DNA from: DASVAL01 sp035649575
GTDB lineage: Bacteria > Planctomycetota > UBA1135 > UBA2386
Reading direction: 5' to 3'
Length of the DNA: 37,163 nt
NCBI GenBank assembly: GCA_035649575.1
Contig: DASRJH010000278.1
Coordinates: 1-37,163 of the forward strand
Position numbers and translations under genes: made by a program. The number at the start of each line of letters is the position of its first letter. Positions within the stretch are counted from its first letter, which is position 1. Below are positions 23,613 through 32,949 of this stretch, in pieces. A model generated the notes under the pieces. The model did no database searches. It saw only the letters and a list, made by a program, of their open reading frames with translations, and was not told where the DNA came from.

Positions 23613-26600
23613 CTACGCGCGGTGCAGCGTGCCCTGCCGCCAGCGATCCGCGAGCGAGTAGATCGGATCGCACAACAGATCGACGACCGGCATCGAAGCG
23701 AGCAGACCCTCGTCGAACGTAGGCTCGGTCTCGGTCACGGCGTCCGCCAACGCCGCATACCGGTTGCGATACCCGCCGAGCACCACGCGCAATGTCGCGG
23801 CATCGAGGAGGGCGTGGAAGCGCACGTGCAGCAGCATGATGCCGACCGTGTGGTTCTGGTCGATCTCGGGCACAAGGATGACCGTGCGTTCGTCGCTGCG
23901 GCCCTTCGCGACGAGACACTGCTTCTCCATCGCGACGAGGTGCTTGGTGCCGCGCAGGGCAGGGTTCGCACTCGTGCGCGAACGCAGGTCCGTCGAGATG
24001 CCGCGCTGTTCGAGCACGTGGATCTGCGCGTTGCCGCCCTCGATGTCGCCGTCGATGCGGTAGCGCGTGCTGCCGAGCACGGCTGCCACGGCGCGATCGA
24101 GCGCGGCCAGCGTGCGCAGATCGCGGTAGCCGATCAGGTCGCGGCTGCTGCCGGCGGCGATGAGCGCGCGCACGAGCGGCGCCATCAGCAACGCTTCGTC
24201 GGCGCGCGAGATGCCGACCGTGACGGTCTTGGCCTGGTGTTTGATCGCGTCGACGGGTCGCGTGAGCTGGTCGATGCCCTGCGTGAGGACTTCGGTGAGC
24301 CGATCCACGACGACGCCGGGCGTGCCCGGGTCGCCGAACTCGACCGCGAACGCGTCGAGCGGCATGAGCCCCAGCACGTAGTTGCAGAGCGACACGAGGT
24401 GTGCCGCCGTGCGCGCTTCGAGCGTGCCGTCGTAGCGGCCCGCCCGCAGGTCGTCGCGGAAGAGCTGCCAATGCGGCTGCAACAGCGGCCGGAGGCGGCC
24501 GAAGACGTCCGCGGTCGCGATGCCCTCGGCGAACTCCTCCTCGATCGCGCCGCGCATGCGCCGCAGCGGCATCGCGAGTTCGTCGATCGCGAGTGCCGAG
24601 CGGTAGCCGAACAGATGGCCGGCCATCGTCGACATCACGTAGCCGAGGGCCGGATGCACGGGCGGCACGCGGATCGTCGCAGCGGCCGCGACAAAGCGCG
24701 TCTCTCCGGCGGTGGCGACGACGATCGGGCAGGCCTTGTGGGCCTTGTAGATCGCCACCTCCTTGGCGACGTCGTCGGCCGTCGAGCCCGCGAGGCCGGC
24801 GGCGCAGACGAGGATCATCGGTTCGGACGAGAGGTCGATGTGCTTCTTGTCCTCGGTCGAGTCGCAGGCGATCGACCGGTAGCAGAGCTCGCTGAGCTTG
24901 ATGCGGACCTCGGCCGCGGCGATGCGGTTCCGGCCGTTGCCAACGAGCGCCCACGAACGCCGCTGCGGCGCGAAGCGGCGCGCGATCGTCTCGATGGCCT
25001 CGCCCTGCTGCAGCACGAGCCGCATCGCGCGCGGCAGATCGAGCAAGGCCGTGAGCAGTTGATGCTCGGCAACGTCGTCGGCGCAGCCCGCGGCGCGCGC
25101 GAGCGCATGGGCCAGCAGGTGGCCTGCCGCGCACTGCGCGTAGAACGCCTTCGTGCTCGCGACGCTCATCTCGACGTCGCGGCCGTCGCTCGTGTAGATC
25201 ACGCCGTCGGCCTTGTCCGTGAGATCGCTGCCGCGGCGGTTCACGATCGCGAGCACGATGGAACCGCGGCTGCGCACGAGGTCGACCGTGCGGTTCGTGT
25301 CGGTGGTCGTGCCGGACTGCGAGATCGCGACGATCAGCGTGTCGCGCATGTCGTCGGTGAGCAGGAAGCCCGACAGTTCGGTGGCCGGCATCGCCAACAC
25401 CGCGATGCCGGTGCGCGCGAGCGCGTCGGCGATCGCCGCGGCGACGGCCTGGCCCGCGACCGCGGCCGTGCCTTGGCCGATCACGAGGATGCGCTTCGTG
25501 CGGCTGGTGCGCAGCGCCTCGATGGCCGAGCCCGGCAGCGAGGCCGGCGGCAACGAGACGCGCAGGTGGGAGTCGTGGCGCACGAGGCGGCCGCGCAGCG
25601 TCTTCTGCAGCGAGTCAGGCGCTTCGCTGATCTCCTTGAGCAGGAAGTGACGGAAGTCGCCGCGGTCGAGATCGCGCGTCGTGACCGAGGCGCGCGCGAG
25701 GTCCCTTGCCGAGAGCGGCAGCGGTGTGCCGTCGTAGGCACGACGCACGATGCCGGCAAGCTCGCCGGCCTCGGAGCCGTCGAGCAGCAGGACCTGCCCG
25801 CGCGAGGACGAGCCGTCCTTCGGATCGGACGGCGTCTCGCCGTCCATACGCACGTAGCGCTCGCACTCTTCGATGACGCCGTATGGTTCGCTCGCGACGA
25901 CGAACGCATCCTCGCAGAGGCCGACGTAGAGCGCCTGGCCCGAACCGCGCAGCGCGAGCGCGAGCTGGTGCGGGGTGCGCGTCGTCGCAGCCGCGATCGC
26001 GACCGAGCCCTCGAAGCTCGCGACGGTGCGCCGGAACGCCTCGCGGAGTGCATGGCCCGAGCTCATCAGGCGGGACACGAGGATCGGGATCACCTTCGCG
26101 TCGGTCGTGATCGGGTCGTTGATCTTCAGCCCGTGGCGCAGGATCAGCTCGCGGTGGTTGTCGACGTCGCCGTTCAACGCGCCGATCACGTAAGGTCCTG
26201 CTCCCGCGCCGACCTCTTCCTGGTTCAGCGGATGGGCGTTCGGTTCGCTGATGATGCCGACGCTGGCCCAGCGCGTATGGCCGAGCAGGAGCGCTTCGGC
26301 ATTTGCTTCGCGCAGTGCTTTCTGCAGCAGCTTGTCGGCGCGGATGCTCGCGCGCAGCCTGCGAACGTTGTCGCCGAGCTCGCCGATCTCCGCGGCGTGC
26401 TTGTAGACGAAGTTCAGGCAGCCATCGGCGAGACGCACGGAGCTGTCCTGGAACAGCGGATCCGCGTCGCGGCCCGTGCGCAACGCGCGCAACGCCGGGC
26501 CGTCCGCATCGATGCCGCTCACGATCACCGAGACGCCGGCCGAGTCGCGGCCGCGTACTTCGAGGCGGTCGAGGGCCGACAGCGTGGTCTGCAGGCTCGA

Positions 26601-27065
26601 GAACGCGGCGGCGGCCGCCTCGTGCGGGATGTCGCCGTTGCCGAGATCGAGCACGGCCGCGGCGTGCGGCAGGCGATCGCGCAGCACGGCCCACAGCGCA
26701 TCCTTGAGACGCACGAGCGCCTGGTTCGTCAGTTCGACGCCGTCGTCGGGCGCATCGGCGATGGCCGTCTTGTCGAGCGTGCGTTCGAAAGCGGCCACGC
26801 TGGCTTGCAGGACCTGCAGGCGGTCGCGCAGGTCGCGCGCGATTCCGCCGTGCTGCAGCAGGCTCCACAGGCCGGGCACGCCTTTGAGCTCCTGGTCGAG
26901 GCCGACCAGTGCCACGGCACAATCAGCGAGCGAGTCGGCATCGACGCCGCCATCGACACCGCGGCCGAGCGAGCGCTCCGCGTCGCCGAGCAGCGAAAGC
27001 AGTCGTTCGGGTGTCGGGGGCTGGCGGCGGCTCTTGCGACGCAGGACGGCGAGGATGCCACACAT
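23613..27065 (-). CDS. Oversized GlmS-like glutamine amidotransferase / SIS-domain protein
   Basis: 1150 residues against about 610 for GlmS. Cys2 (MCGILAVL) is the glutaminase nucleophile; RGRDSAG (171-177), GHTRWASVG, NAHPLN and ALNGDVDNHREL complete that domain, but about 145 extra residues lie between Cys2 and RGRDSAG. SIS domains follow: ILVIGQGT (~523), ISQSGTTTDT and VASTKAFYAQ; then ALVGNGRNRIAAAEVRIKL and DSTEDKKHIDLSSEP. QAKTVTVG (~944-951) corresponds to the C-terminal LAKSVTVE of E. coli GlmS, yet about 200 more residues follow. It probably makes an amino sugar phosphate, but the substrate may differ. It lies 16 bases after the HEAT-like gene. Confidence 0.82.
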   Translation of the reverse strand: MCGILAVLRRKSRRQPPTPERLLSLLGDAERSLGRGVDGGVDADSLADCAVALVGLDQELKGVPGLWSLLQHGGIARDLRDRLQVLQASVAAFERTLDKTAIADAPDDGVELTNQALVRLKDALWAVLRDRLPHAAAVLDLGNGDIPHEAAAAAFSSLQTTLSALDRLEVRGRDSAGVSVIVSGIDADGPALRALRTGRDADPLFQDSSVRLADGCLNFVYKHAAEIGELGDNVRRLRASIRADKLLQKALREANAEALLLGHTRWASVGIISEPNAHPLNQEEVGAGAGPYVIGALNGDVDNHRELILRHGLKINDPITTDAKVIPILVSRLMSSGHALREAFRRTVASFEGSVAIAAATTRTPHQLALALRGSGQALYVGLCEDAFVVASEPYGVIEECERYVRMDGETPSDPKDGSSSRGQVLLLDGSEAGELAGIVRRAYDGTPLPLSARDLARASVTTRDLDRGDFRHFLLKEISEAPDSLQKTLRGRLVRHDSHLRVSLPPASLPGSAIEALRTSRTKRILVIGQGTAAVAGQAVAAAIADALARTGIAVLAMPATELSGFLLTDDMRDTLIVAISQSGTTTDTNRTVDLVRSRGSIVLAIVNRRGSDLTDKADGVIYTSDGRDVEMSVASTKAFYAQCAAGHLLAHALARAAGCADDVAEHQLLTALLDLPRAMRLVLQQGEAIETIARRFAPQRRSWALVGNGRNRIAAAEVRIKLSELCYRSIACDSTEDKKHIDLSSEPMILVCAAGLAGSTADDVAKEVAIYKAHKACPIVVATAGETRFVAAAATIRVPPVHPALGYVMSTMAGHLFGYRSALAIDELAMPLRRMRGAIEEEFAEGIATADVFGRLRPLLQPHWQLFRDDLRAGRYDGTLEARTAAHLVSLCNYVLGLMPLDAFAVEFGDPGTPGVVVDRLTEVLTQGIDQLTRPVDAIKHQAKTVTVGISRADEALLMAPLVRALIAAGSSRDLIGYRDLRTLAALDRAVAAVLGSTRYRIDGDIEGGNAQIHVLEQRGISTDLRSRTSANPALRGTKHLVAMEKQCLVAKGRSDERTVILVPEIDQNHTVGIMLLHVRFHALLDAATLRVVLGGYRNRYAALADAVTETEPTFDEGLLASMPVVDLLCDPIYSLADRWRQGTLHRA

Positions 27066-27081
27066 GGAGGATGTTCCCTGG

Positions 27082-28254
27082 TCAGGGCGCGGCGAACTGC
27101 TTGAGCCCGGTGCTCAACGCCGCGGCCAGTCGGGGCTGTCCCGCTATATCGAGCGCCTGCGCCAGATCCAGTAGCCAGTTTGCAGTCGCGGCCGGCAGGC
27201 TGGATGGCGCCACCTTGACGTGCACCTTCGGTTGGACCCACGAGAGGCGCATGGCGTCGCAAACGACGACGCCGAGGCTCCCGTCGAGACTCTGCTGCGC
27301 GCGCTGCTGCGACAACCTGGCCCAGACGTCGGCGGGCAGGCGCACGCTGGCGGCCGCATCGAGGCCCGCATGCACGACACCATCCTCGGTCCATCGCACG
27401 AACAGGTCGCCGTGTTTGCACGACAGGATCTCGATGCCGCCCGCGAACGGGCCCTGCGGGTCGACGGCGGGCGCCGGAATCCGCAATGCCTGGCCCGACT
27501 TCGCGCTCGCGGCGGCGAGCAGCTGTTGGATCGCGGTCTCCTTGTCGGCGAAGGAACCGCCTTCGGGCAGCGGGTGTGCCTCGCCGAGCCAGTTCTTGAG
27601 GGCCTGATGCGCCTGCTGGGCGTTGCGCTGCCCCCACGGATCGCCGAGGAACGTGCGTTCGTCGGCCAGAGCTTCGAACAGCGGTTGCAGCGGCGGCACC
27701 CTGCCCTGCGCGAGCAGCAACGTCGCCAGCTTGACGACCGCTCGTGGATCGGTCTCGGGGGCACCGGGCGCCGCGGCCGCGCCGTCGAGCACCATGGAAC
27801 CGAAGCGCGCGTGCGTGCGCATCAGCCACGCCGGATCGTCGTGATAGCGCGCGAAGATCGCGCGCAGCTCGGGCGCGAAGCCGGGTAGCTTCGGGGCACG
27901 TTGCGCGATCCCGCGCATCGCCTGGGCGCGCCAGTAGAAATCGGGGTTCTGAGCCCACTCGATCAGCAGCTCGAGCACGACAGCTTCGAGCGTCGTCTGG
28001 TCGGCGATCGCTTCGACGAGCGCTGCGGGCACCGCGTTGGGCCCGTTCTTCTGCATGAACTCACGGATGGCCGGAACCGCGGCCGCGCCGCCCGTCGCGA
28101 CCTTGCGCGCCGCCGCGAGCCGCAGGCCGTAGCGCGGCGACGTGCAGGCGCGCTCGACGTCCTTGGCCCAATCGGCGGGGTCCTGCCAGCTCGACCAGAA
28201 CGCGAGCAGCGGCGATGCAATCGCCACGAGCAGAAGGATGCGCAGGTGCTTCAC
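27082..28254 (-). CDS. Exported HEAT-like repeat protein of unknown function
   Basis: A 390-residue protein. The GTG start (VKHLRILLLVAIASPLLAFW) gives a signal peptide or membrane anchor. The first half contains helical repeats resembling HEAT (LRLAAARKVATGGAAAVPAIREFM, LVEAIADQTTLEAVVLELLIEWA). The second half has a beta-rich part with SCKHGDLFVRWTEDG. No catalytic motif is visible. It begins five bases after the DUF3299 stop and ends 16 bases before the GlmS-like gene, so the three are probably one operon. The open frame extends upstream through the DUF3299 gene, but only as a shadow. Confidence 0.75.
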   Translation of the reverse strand: MKHLRILLLVAIASPLLAFWSSWQDPADWAKDVERACTSPRYGLRLAAARKVATGGAAAVPAIREFMQKNGPNAVPAALVEAIADQTTLEAVVLELLIEWAQNPDFYWRAQAMRGIAQRAPKLPGFAPELRAIFARYHDDPAWLMRTHARFGSMVLDGAAAAPGAPETDPRAVVKLATLLLAQGRVPPLQPLFEALADERTFLGDPWGQRNAQQAHQALKNWLGEAHPLPEGGSFADKETAIQQLLAAASAKSGQALRIPAPAVDPQGPFAGGIEILSCKHGDLFVRWTEDGVVHAGLDAAASVRLPADVWARLSQQRAQQSLDGSLGVVVCDAMRLSWVQPKVHVKVAPSSLPAATANWLLDLAQALDIAGQPRLAAALSTGLKQFAAP

Positions 28255-28259
28255 GCCCG

Positions 28260-28661
28260 TCACTTCACCGTGTCGGCGTCCATCTGGTAGAGCATGATGA
28301 CGACGCCGTCTTCCTTCTCTTCTCCGACGTAGAACTTGCCGGTCGCGGTCACGACGCCGGGCAGGATGTCCATCGTGACTCCGTCGGGCAGCGTGCAGAA
28401 CACGATCTCGTTCAGCTTCGGTGTGCCGTTGCAACCGCACGCTTCGTTGACGAGCAGGAACTGGTTCACGGGTCCGCTGCCCGGGACCTCGCGCTGCATG
28501 AAGCCGCGGATCGTGACGACCTTCTCGTCGACGGCCGTGACTTCCTTGGGCAGCGTCATGCCCTCGGTGTAGGTGAACCCGGCGAGCACGGAGAAGCTGA
28601 TCGGGGTCGGGTCGCCGGCAAGGCAGGAGAGCAGGCCGAGCAGGACGGGAACGCGCAACAT
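28260..28661 (-). CDS. DUF3299-domain protein, possible lipoprotein
   Basis: A 133-residue protein. MLRVPVLLGLLSCLAGDP resembles a lipoprotein signal with Cys13 as the candidate lipidated residue, although the lipobox (LLSC) is imperfect. The DUF3299 core is clear: ISFSVLAGFTYTEGM, VVTIRGFMQ, FLLVNEACGCNGTPKLNEIVFC and ILPGVVTATGKFYVGEEKEDG. The function of the family is unknown; the CGC pair suggests metal binding or a disulfide. An ATG 20 codons upstream is possible, but the signal sequence favours this start. It is the first gene of the three-gene minus-strand operon and diverges from the MATE gene by 164 bases. Confidence 0.82.
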   Translation of the reverse strand: MLRVPVLLGLLSCLAGDPTPISFSVLAGFTYTEGMTLPKEVTAVDEKVVTIRGFMQREVPGSGPVNQFLLVNEACGCNGTPKLNEIVFCTLPDGVTMDILPGVVTATGKFYVGEEKEDGVVIMLYQMDADTVK

Positions 28662-28825
28662 GGCGGCGGCAAGGATAACAACTCTTCGCGTCTTCGCCGA
28701 GTTTGCGGTTGCCTCGGGCAAGAACCTGAGCTCGCGACGCCCGTGGCATGCCGCTATTCCGCCTGCCCTCGCGGTTTCCGCTTCCCTGGGTGGGGTGAGT
28801 CCGCGATCGTCCGCCCCGCAAAACC

Positions 28826-30295
28826 GTGAGTCTCGACCTCGACCGCACTACGGAAGCAGTCACGAACGAACGCGCGACCGTGCGTTCGCTCTGGCGTCAC
28901 GTGAAAGCCAGCCTGCGCGGCGAACACCACGACTACACCAAGGGCTCGCTGCACCTGGCCATCCTGCTGCTCGCCGTGCCCATGGTGCTCGAGATGGGGC
29001 TCGAGTCGCTGTTCGCGCTCGTCGACATCTGGTGGGTCAACCGCATCGACGACGGTTGGTTCGGCGCCACGCCGACCCATGGTGCCGCGGCGGCGACCAT
29101 CGGCAGCACGGAGGCGATGTTGTCGATCGTCTACGCGATCGCCTTCGGCCTCGGCATGGCGGTCACGGCGCTCGTCGCGCGCCGCGTCGGCGAGAAGGAC
29201 CCCGAGGGTGCAGCGGTCGCGGGTGGGCAGGCCATCGGGCTCGGTCTTGCCGTCGGCGCGGTTCTGGGCCTGCCTGCCATCGTGTGGGCGCCCGAACTGC
29301 TGTCGCTCATGACCGGCGGCAACGAGCACATCGTCGCGGTCGGCACGGACTACGCGCGGCTCATGCTCGGCGCGAACGTGATCGTCATTCTGCTCTTCCT
29401 GCAGAACGCGATCTTCCGCGGGGCTGGCGATCCGATCCTCGCGCTGAAGACGCTCGCGGTCGCGAACTGCATCAACCTCGTGCTCGACCCGTGCCTGATC
29501 TTCGGGCTCGGGCCGTTCCCGCAGCTCGGCGTCACGGGTGCCGCGGTCGCGACGTGTTCGGGCCGCGCCGTCGCCGTGCTCTACCAGTTCTGGCTGTTGC
29601 GGCGCGGCAACAGCCGCGTGCGGCTGCAACGCCTCGTGCGCTTCGATGCAGGCCCGATGTGGCAGCTCGTGCGCCTCTCGTTCGGCACGATCGGCCAGTT
29701 CCTGATCGGCACGACGAGCTGGGTGCTGCTGATGCGCATGGTCGCCGCGTTCGGCGAAGCCGCGACCGCGGGTTACACGGTCGGGATGCGCATCCTCTTG
29801 TTCGCGCTGCTGCCCGCGTGGGGCCTCAGCAACGCGGCGGCGACGCTCGTCGGCCAGAACCTCGGCGCCAAGCAACCCGACCGCGCCGAACGGTCCGTCT
29901 GGCTCACGGGCCTCTACGACATGGCGTTCCTCGCGTTCGTCACGCTCGTCATGGAGCTCTGGCCCGTGCAGATCATGAGCTTCTTCGTGACCGACCCCAC
30001 GGTCATGGGCCACGCGGTCGACACGCTGCGGATCCTCGCGGCGGGCTACGTGTTCTACTCCTGGGGCATGGTGGGCATGCAGGCCTTCAACGGTGCCGGC
30101 GACACCGCGACGCCGACGTGGCTCACGTTCTGGTGCTTCTGGGTGCTCGAGTTGTCGCTCGCGTATCTGCTGGCCTTCGAGTTCGGCTGCGGCCCGATCG
30201 GCGTCTTCTGGTCGATCCCGATCGCGGAGTCGTGCTTTGCCGTCATAGCACTCTGGATGTTCCGCAAGGGCCGCTGGAAGTCCGTTCAGATCTGA
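28826..30295 (+). CDS. MATE-family efflux transporter
   Basis: A 489-residue protein with about 12 hydrophobic segments. After a ~40-residue cytosolic N-terminus it shows LAILLLAVPMVLEMGLESLFALVDIWWVNRI, LVARRVGEKD, NAIFRGAGDPILALKTL and, in the second half, the matching MRMVAAFGEAATAGYTVGMRI, LVGQNLGAKQPDRAE and QAFNGAGDTATPTW. These are the repeated halves of MATE/NorM antiporters, which use an H+ or Na+ gradient to expel cationic compounds. The substrate cannot be told. The GTG start is the first in-frame start that gives a normal length. Confidence 0.92.
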   Translation: MSLDLDRTTEAVTNERATVRSLWRHVKASLRGEHHDYTKGSLHLAILLLAVPMVLEMGLESLFALVDIWWVNRIDDGWFGATPTHGAAAATIGSTEAMLSIVYAIAFGLGMAVTALVARRVGEKDPEGAAVAGGQAIGLGLAVGAVLGLPAIVWAPELLSLMTGGNEHIVAVGTDYARLMLGANVIVILLFLQNAIFRGAGDPILALKTLAVANCINLVLDPCLIFGLGPFPQLGVTGAAVATCSGRAVAVLYQFWLLRRGNSRVRLQRLVRFDAGPMWQLVRLSFGTIGQFLIGTTSWVLLMRMVAAFGEAATAGYTVGMRILLFALLPAWGLSNAAATLVGQNLGAKQPDRAERSVWLTGLYDMAFLAFVTLVMELWPVQIMSFFVTDPTVMGHAVDTLRILAAGYVFYSWGMVGMQAFNGAGDTATPTWLTFWCFWVLELSLAYLLAFEFGCGPIGVFWSIPIAESCFAVIALWMFRKGRWKSVQI

Positions 30296-30299
30296 CGCT

Positions 30300-30325
30300 C
30301 GGCGCCGCCGGTGGTGGAGGCGCCG
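30300..30325. terminator. Possible terminator between convergent genes
   Basis: CGGCGCC and GGCGCCG form a perfect 7-bp stem with a 12-base loop, five bases after the MATE stop codon and before the end of the convergent ABC permease gene. No T-run follows. The location is the main support. Confidence 0.3.
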
Positions 30326-30362
30326 GCGCGTCGCGGCCGGGCGTGAGGTTGGCGTAGGCTCG

Positions 30363-31208
30363 CTAGCCGGTGCCGCGCAGCAGATGAAAGAGCCTGACGA
30401 TCGCGAGTCCCAGCGCCGCGACGAGCACAGCGGCCTGACCCGGAGGTCGGTCGGCCGTGTGTGCGGCGACGAGACCCACCGCAGCGCTGATGACGCCGAT
30501 GACCGGTGCCGCGAGAATCACGGCGTGCAGGGATCCGCACAGCTCTCGCGCGAGCAGCACTGGCAACACCGCGGCGCCGAACGCGAACGGCAGGCCGGCG
30601 GTGTGGATGGCAAAGCCCAAGCAACCGCCGAGCCAGGCGCCGACCAAGACGTCGTAGCGCAGCACAGGGACGCCGAGGGCGGCGGAAGTGGCTGGGTCGG
30701 TTGCCCACAACAGAATGCGGCGGGACCGCGCCACGGCGATGGCCGCTGTCGCGACGAGCAGGGCTGCGGCGATCAGGACTTCGCGAATCGATGCGCCGAG
30801 CAACGACGACAGCAGCAAACGCTGCAGTTCCTGCATGCCATGCGGGGCATCGGCGAGCAGCACCATCGCACCGCTGCCGCCGAGCAGGAAGACCAACGCC
30901 GAGCGCGCCTCGAGGTCCGAGCCGCCGCCCGACAACGAGCGAAGCGCCAGCACCGCCGTGATCATCGCAGCCAGCAACCCGGCCGCGAGTGCCGGTGTCG
31001 AACTGCCATGATCGGCGTGACCTTCACCGAGGCCGAGCCAGAGCGTCAACGCGATGCCGAGGCTGGCGGCCTGGCCGACCGCGGCGCCGAGGAACACCTG
31101 TCGACGCAGCAGCAACACGACGCCGCAGAACGGCAGCAACGCTGCCAACATCAGCGCCGTCAGCCAGGTGTCGCGGAACAGCGACCAGGCCAGCAGGAAG
31201 TCCTCCAT
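30363..31208 (-). CDS. Metal ABC transporter permease (ZnuB/MntB-type)
   Basis: A 281-residue integral membrane protein with about eight or nine hydrophobic segments. It begins MEDFLLAWSLFRDTWLTALMLAAL, then CGVVLLLRRQVFLGAAVGQAASLGIAL, the usual N-terminal block of the ABC-3 permease family, where the first cytosolic loop meets the ATPase. It ends with LVAALGLAIVRLFHLLRG. The start ATG shares one base with the ATPase stop (TGATG). It completes the importer with the two genes before it. Confidence 0.9.
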   Translation of the reverse strand: MEDFLLAWSLFRDTWLTALMLAALLPFCGVVLLLRRQVFLGAAVGQAASLGIALTLWLGLGEGHADHGSSTPALAAGLLAAMITAVLALRSLSGGGSDLEARSALVFLLGGSGAMVLLADAPHGMQELQRLLLSSLLGASIREVLIAAALLVATAAIAVARSRRILLWATDPATSAALGVPVLRYDVLVGAWLGGCLGFAIHTAGLPFAFGAAVLPVLLARELCGSLHAVILAAPVIGVISAAVGLVAAHTADRPPGQAAVLVAALGLAIVRLFHLLRGTG

Positions 31209-31903
31209 CAGCGGCCACCCCCGAGCGTCTCGCGCAGCAGCGTGCCCGCGAAAGCTGTCGCCGCCGGCTGCGTTGTCAGCACCCCGTCGTGCACGAGCGC
31301 CACGTGAGTCGCGAATGTGCGCGCCAACTCCAGGTCGTGGCTCGCGTGCAGGATGCACAGATCGCGCGCGCGTCGTAGCACCTCGAGGTCGGCCGCCAGG
31401 CGGTGGCTGCCGTCCGGGTCGAGATTGGCCGCCGGCTCGTCGAGCACGAGCAGCACGGGCATGCGTACGAGTGCCCGAGCAACCATGACTCGTCGGCGCT
31501 GGCCGAAGCTCAGCGAGCTCACGTCGCGGTGCGCGAGGTCCGCGACACCCATGCCCGCAAGCGCGGCCTGCACACTCGCTCGCGCCTGAGCACGCTCCGT
31601 TCCGCCGAGACCCATCCACACGTACTCGGCCGCTGTGATCGGCAGGCTGTGCCCGACACCAGTCTCTTGCGGCACGAAGCCAAGCCCACTGCGGTTGCTC
31701 ACCGCCTCGGCCATGGAGAAGCCACCGCGCAACGGCGGCAGCAGGCCGAGCAGCGTCGCGATCAGAGTGCTCTTGCCCGAACCGTTCCGGCCGAGAAGGA
31801 ACCAGCACTCGCCCGGATACAGGGCCAGCTCCACACCGCGGATCAGCGGTGTGGAACGCCCGACGTCCAGGTCGGTGGCTGCCACGAGCGGAGCCGCGCT
31901 CAC
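31208..31903 (-). CDS. Metal ABC transporter ATP-binding protein (ZnuC/MntA-type)
   Basis: A 231-residue ABC ATPase. Walker A is GRNGSGKST, the Q-loop is FVPQET, the signature LSFGQRRRVMVARAL is a variant of LSGGQ with Phe in place of the first Gly, Walker B is LLVLDEP, and the switch His is in HASHDL. The GTG start (VSAAPLVAATDL) overlaps the binding-protein stop in GTGA. The longer open frame upstream is a shadow of the binding-protein gene. It energises import across the inner membrane. Confidence 0.92.
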   Translation of the reverse strand: MSAAPLVAATDLDVGRSTPLIRGVELALYPGECWFLLGRNGSGKSTLIATLLGLLPPLRGGFSMAEAVSNRSGLGFVPQETGVGHSLPITAAEYVWMGLGGTERAQARASVQAALAGMGVADLAHRDVSSLSFGQRRRVMVARALVRMPVLLVLDEPAANLDPDGSHRLAADLEVLRRARDLCILHASHDLELARTFATHVALVHDGVLTTQPAATAFAGTLLRETLGGGR

Positions 31904-32940
31904 CGCGGGGTCTCCGCCAACACCGCCACCAGCGCTCGAACATTGTGGTCGACGAAGGCGCAGTAGTCGTCGGTTCCCGGCAAGGCACCGGGCTGGTGGG
32001 CCAGCACTGCCACCTGTGCACCGGTGGCCTGCCGCACGAACTCGGCGTGGCGCGGCGGGAAGTACGAAGCGGTCGCAATCACGCGAACCCGGTCGCTGCG
32101 CATGCGCGCAATCACCTTCTCGAGATGAGCGGTCGTCGGCGCAACGCCCGGACGAGGTTCCAATTGCGCCACGACCGTGAGGCCGAAGCGCTCGGCGAAG
32201 TACGGCCACAGATCGTGATCGACCACGAGCGGAGCGCCTCGATGCGGCAAGAGCGCGCCGAACCAGCCTCCGAGATCTGCGAGATCGCCCTGCTCGCGCA
32301 GAAGCGTCGCAAGCTTGCCAGCGCCGAACAGGAGTGCCAGGCGCTCCGCATCGTCGTCGTAGCGCGCAGCGAGGTTCTCGCCCACCATCGCTACAGCCAG
32401 TCGCTTGCGCAGCTCCTGCAGGTTGCGGGCGAATGTCGCCTGGGCCGCCGGCCGCAATTGCGTCAAGCGCTCGGTCACCAGAGCGGCGACCTGCAATCCG
32501 CACAGCGGGTCGGTCAGGTAGTGCGGGTTGCCGGCAGCGTGCACGTCGCCTTGGGAACGATCCACAGGACCTGTCGGTACACCGAGCGCGCGGACCGCGG
32601 TGCTGCAGTCGACGTAGCCGGGCTGACCAGCGAGCACGGCACCGTTGCGAGCGTTGGAGAGCAGGACCGGCAACCATCCGATTTCCAACTCGCGCCCGAC
32701 CAACACGAGCACGTCGGCCTTGTTGAGTGCCTTCAGGAGGCTCGGGCGCGCCTCCAACGAGTGCGGGTCCTCAGCAGGGCGCACGAAAGTAGTGACCTGC
32801 ACCTCGTTGCCGCCTACTGCAGCGCACAGGGCACCGAGGTCCGTGGTCGTAGCACAGACCCGCAACTGCTGCGCTGGTGGCTGCAGAGCGGAGCACAGAG
32901 CCGCGAGCAGCAGGAGTACTGGAGAATCGAGTGAGCGCAT
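31900..32940 (-). CDS. Metal ABC transporter substrate-binding protein (ZnuA/TroA-like)
   Basis: A 346-residue protein with a signal peptide (SPVLLLLAALCSALQPPAQQ). Cluster A-I motifs are visible: CATTTDLGALCAAVGGNEV, AEDPHSLEARPS (metal His), LVLVGRELE, GNPHYLTDP (second His) and VVDHDLWPYFAERFGL (third His region), then SYFPPRHAEFVRQATG. The His-rich loop typical of many ZnuA proteins is absent, so zinc versus manganese cannot be settled. GAGGA precedes the ATG. It begins nine bases after the porin stop, so the binding protein and the porin-like gene are almost certainly cotranscribed. Confidence 0.9.
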   Translation of the reverse strand: MRSLDSPVLLLLAALCSALQPPAQQLRVCATTTDLGALCAAVGGNEVQVTTFVRPAEDPHSLEARPSLLKALNKADVLVLVGRELEIGWLPVLLSNARNGAVLAGQPGYVDCSTAVRALGVPTGPVDRSQGDVHAAGNPHYLTDPLCGLQVAALVTERLTQLRPAAQATFARNLQELRKRLAVAMVGENLAARYDDDAERLALLFGAGKLATLLREQGDLADLGGWFGALLPHRGAPLVVDHDLWPYFAERFGLTVVAQLEPRPGVAPTTAHLEKVIARMRSDRVRVIATASYFPPRHAEFVRQATGAQVAVLAHQPGALPGTDDYCAFVDHNVRALVAVLAETPR

Positions 32941-32949
32941 TGGTGGTCC

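Noticed and set aside
23604..27104. 1166-codon open frame on the plus strand
   Set aside because: It is the antisense shadow of the GlmS-like gene. It is rich in Arg, Ala and Asp, with no recognisable domain, while the opposite strand shows clear motifs throughout.
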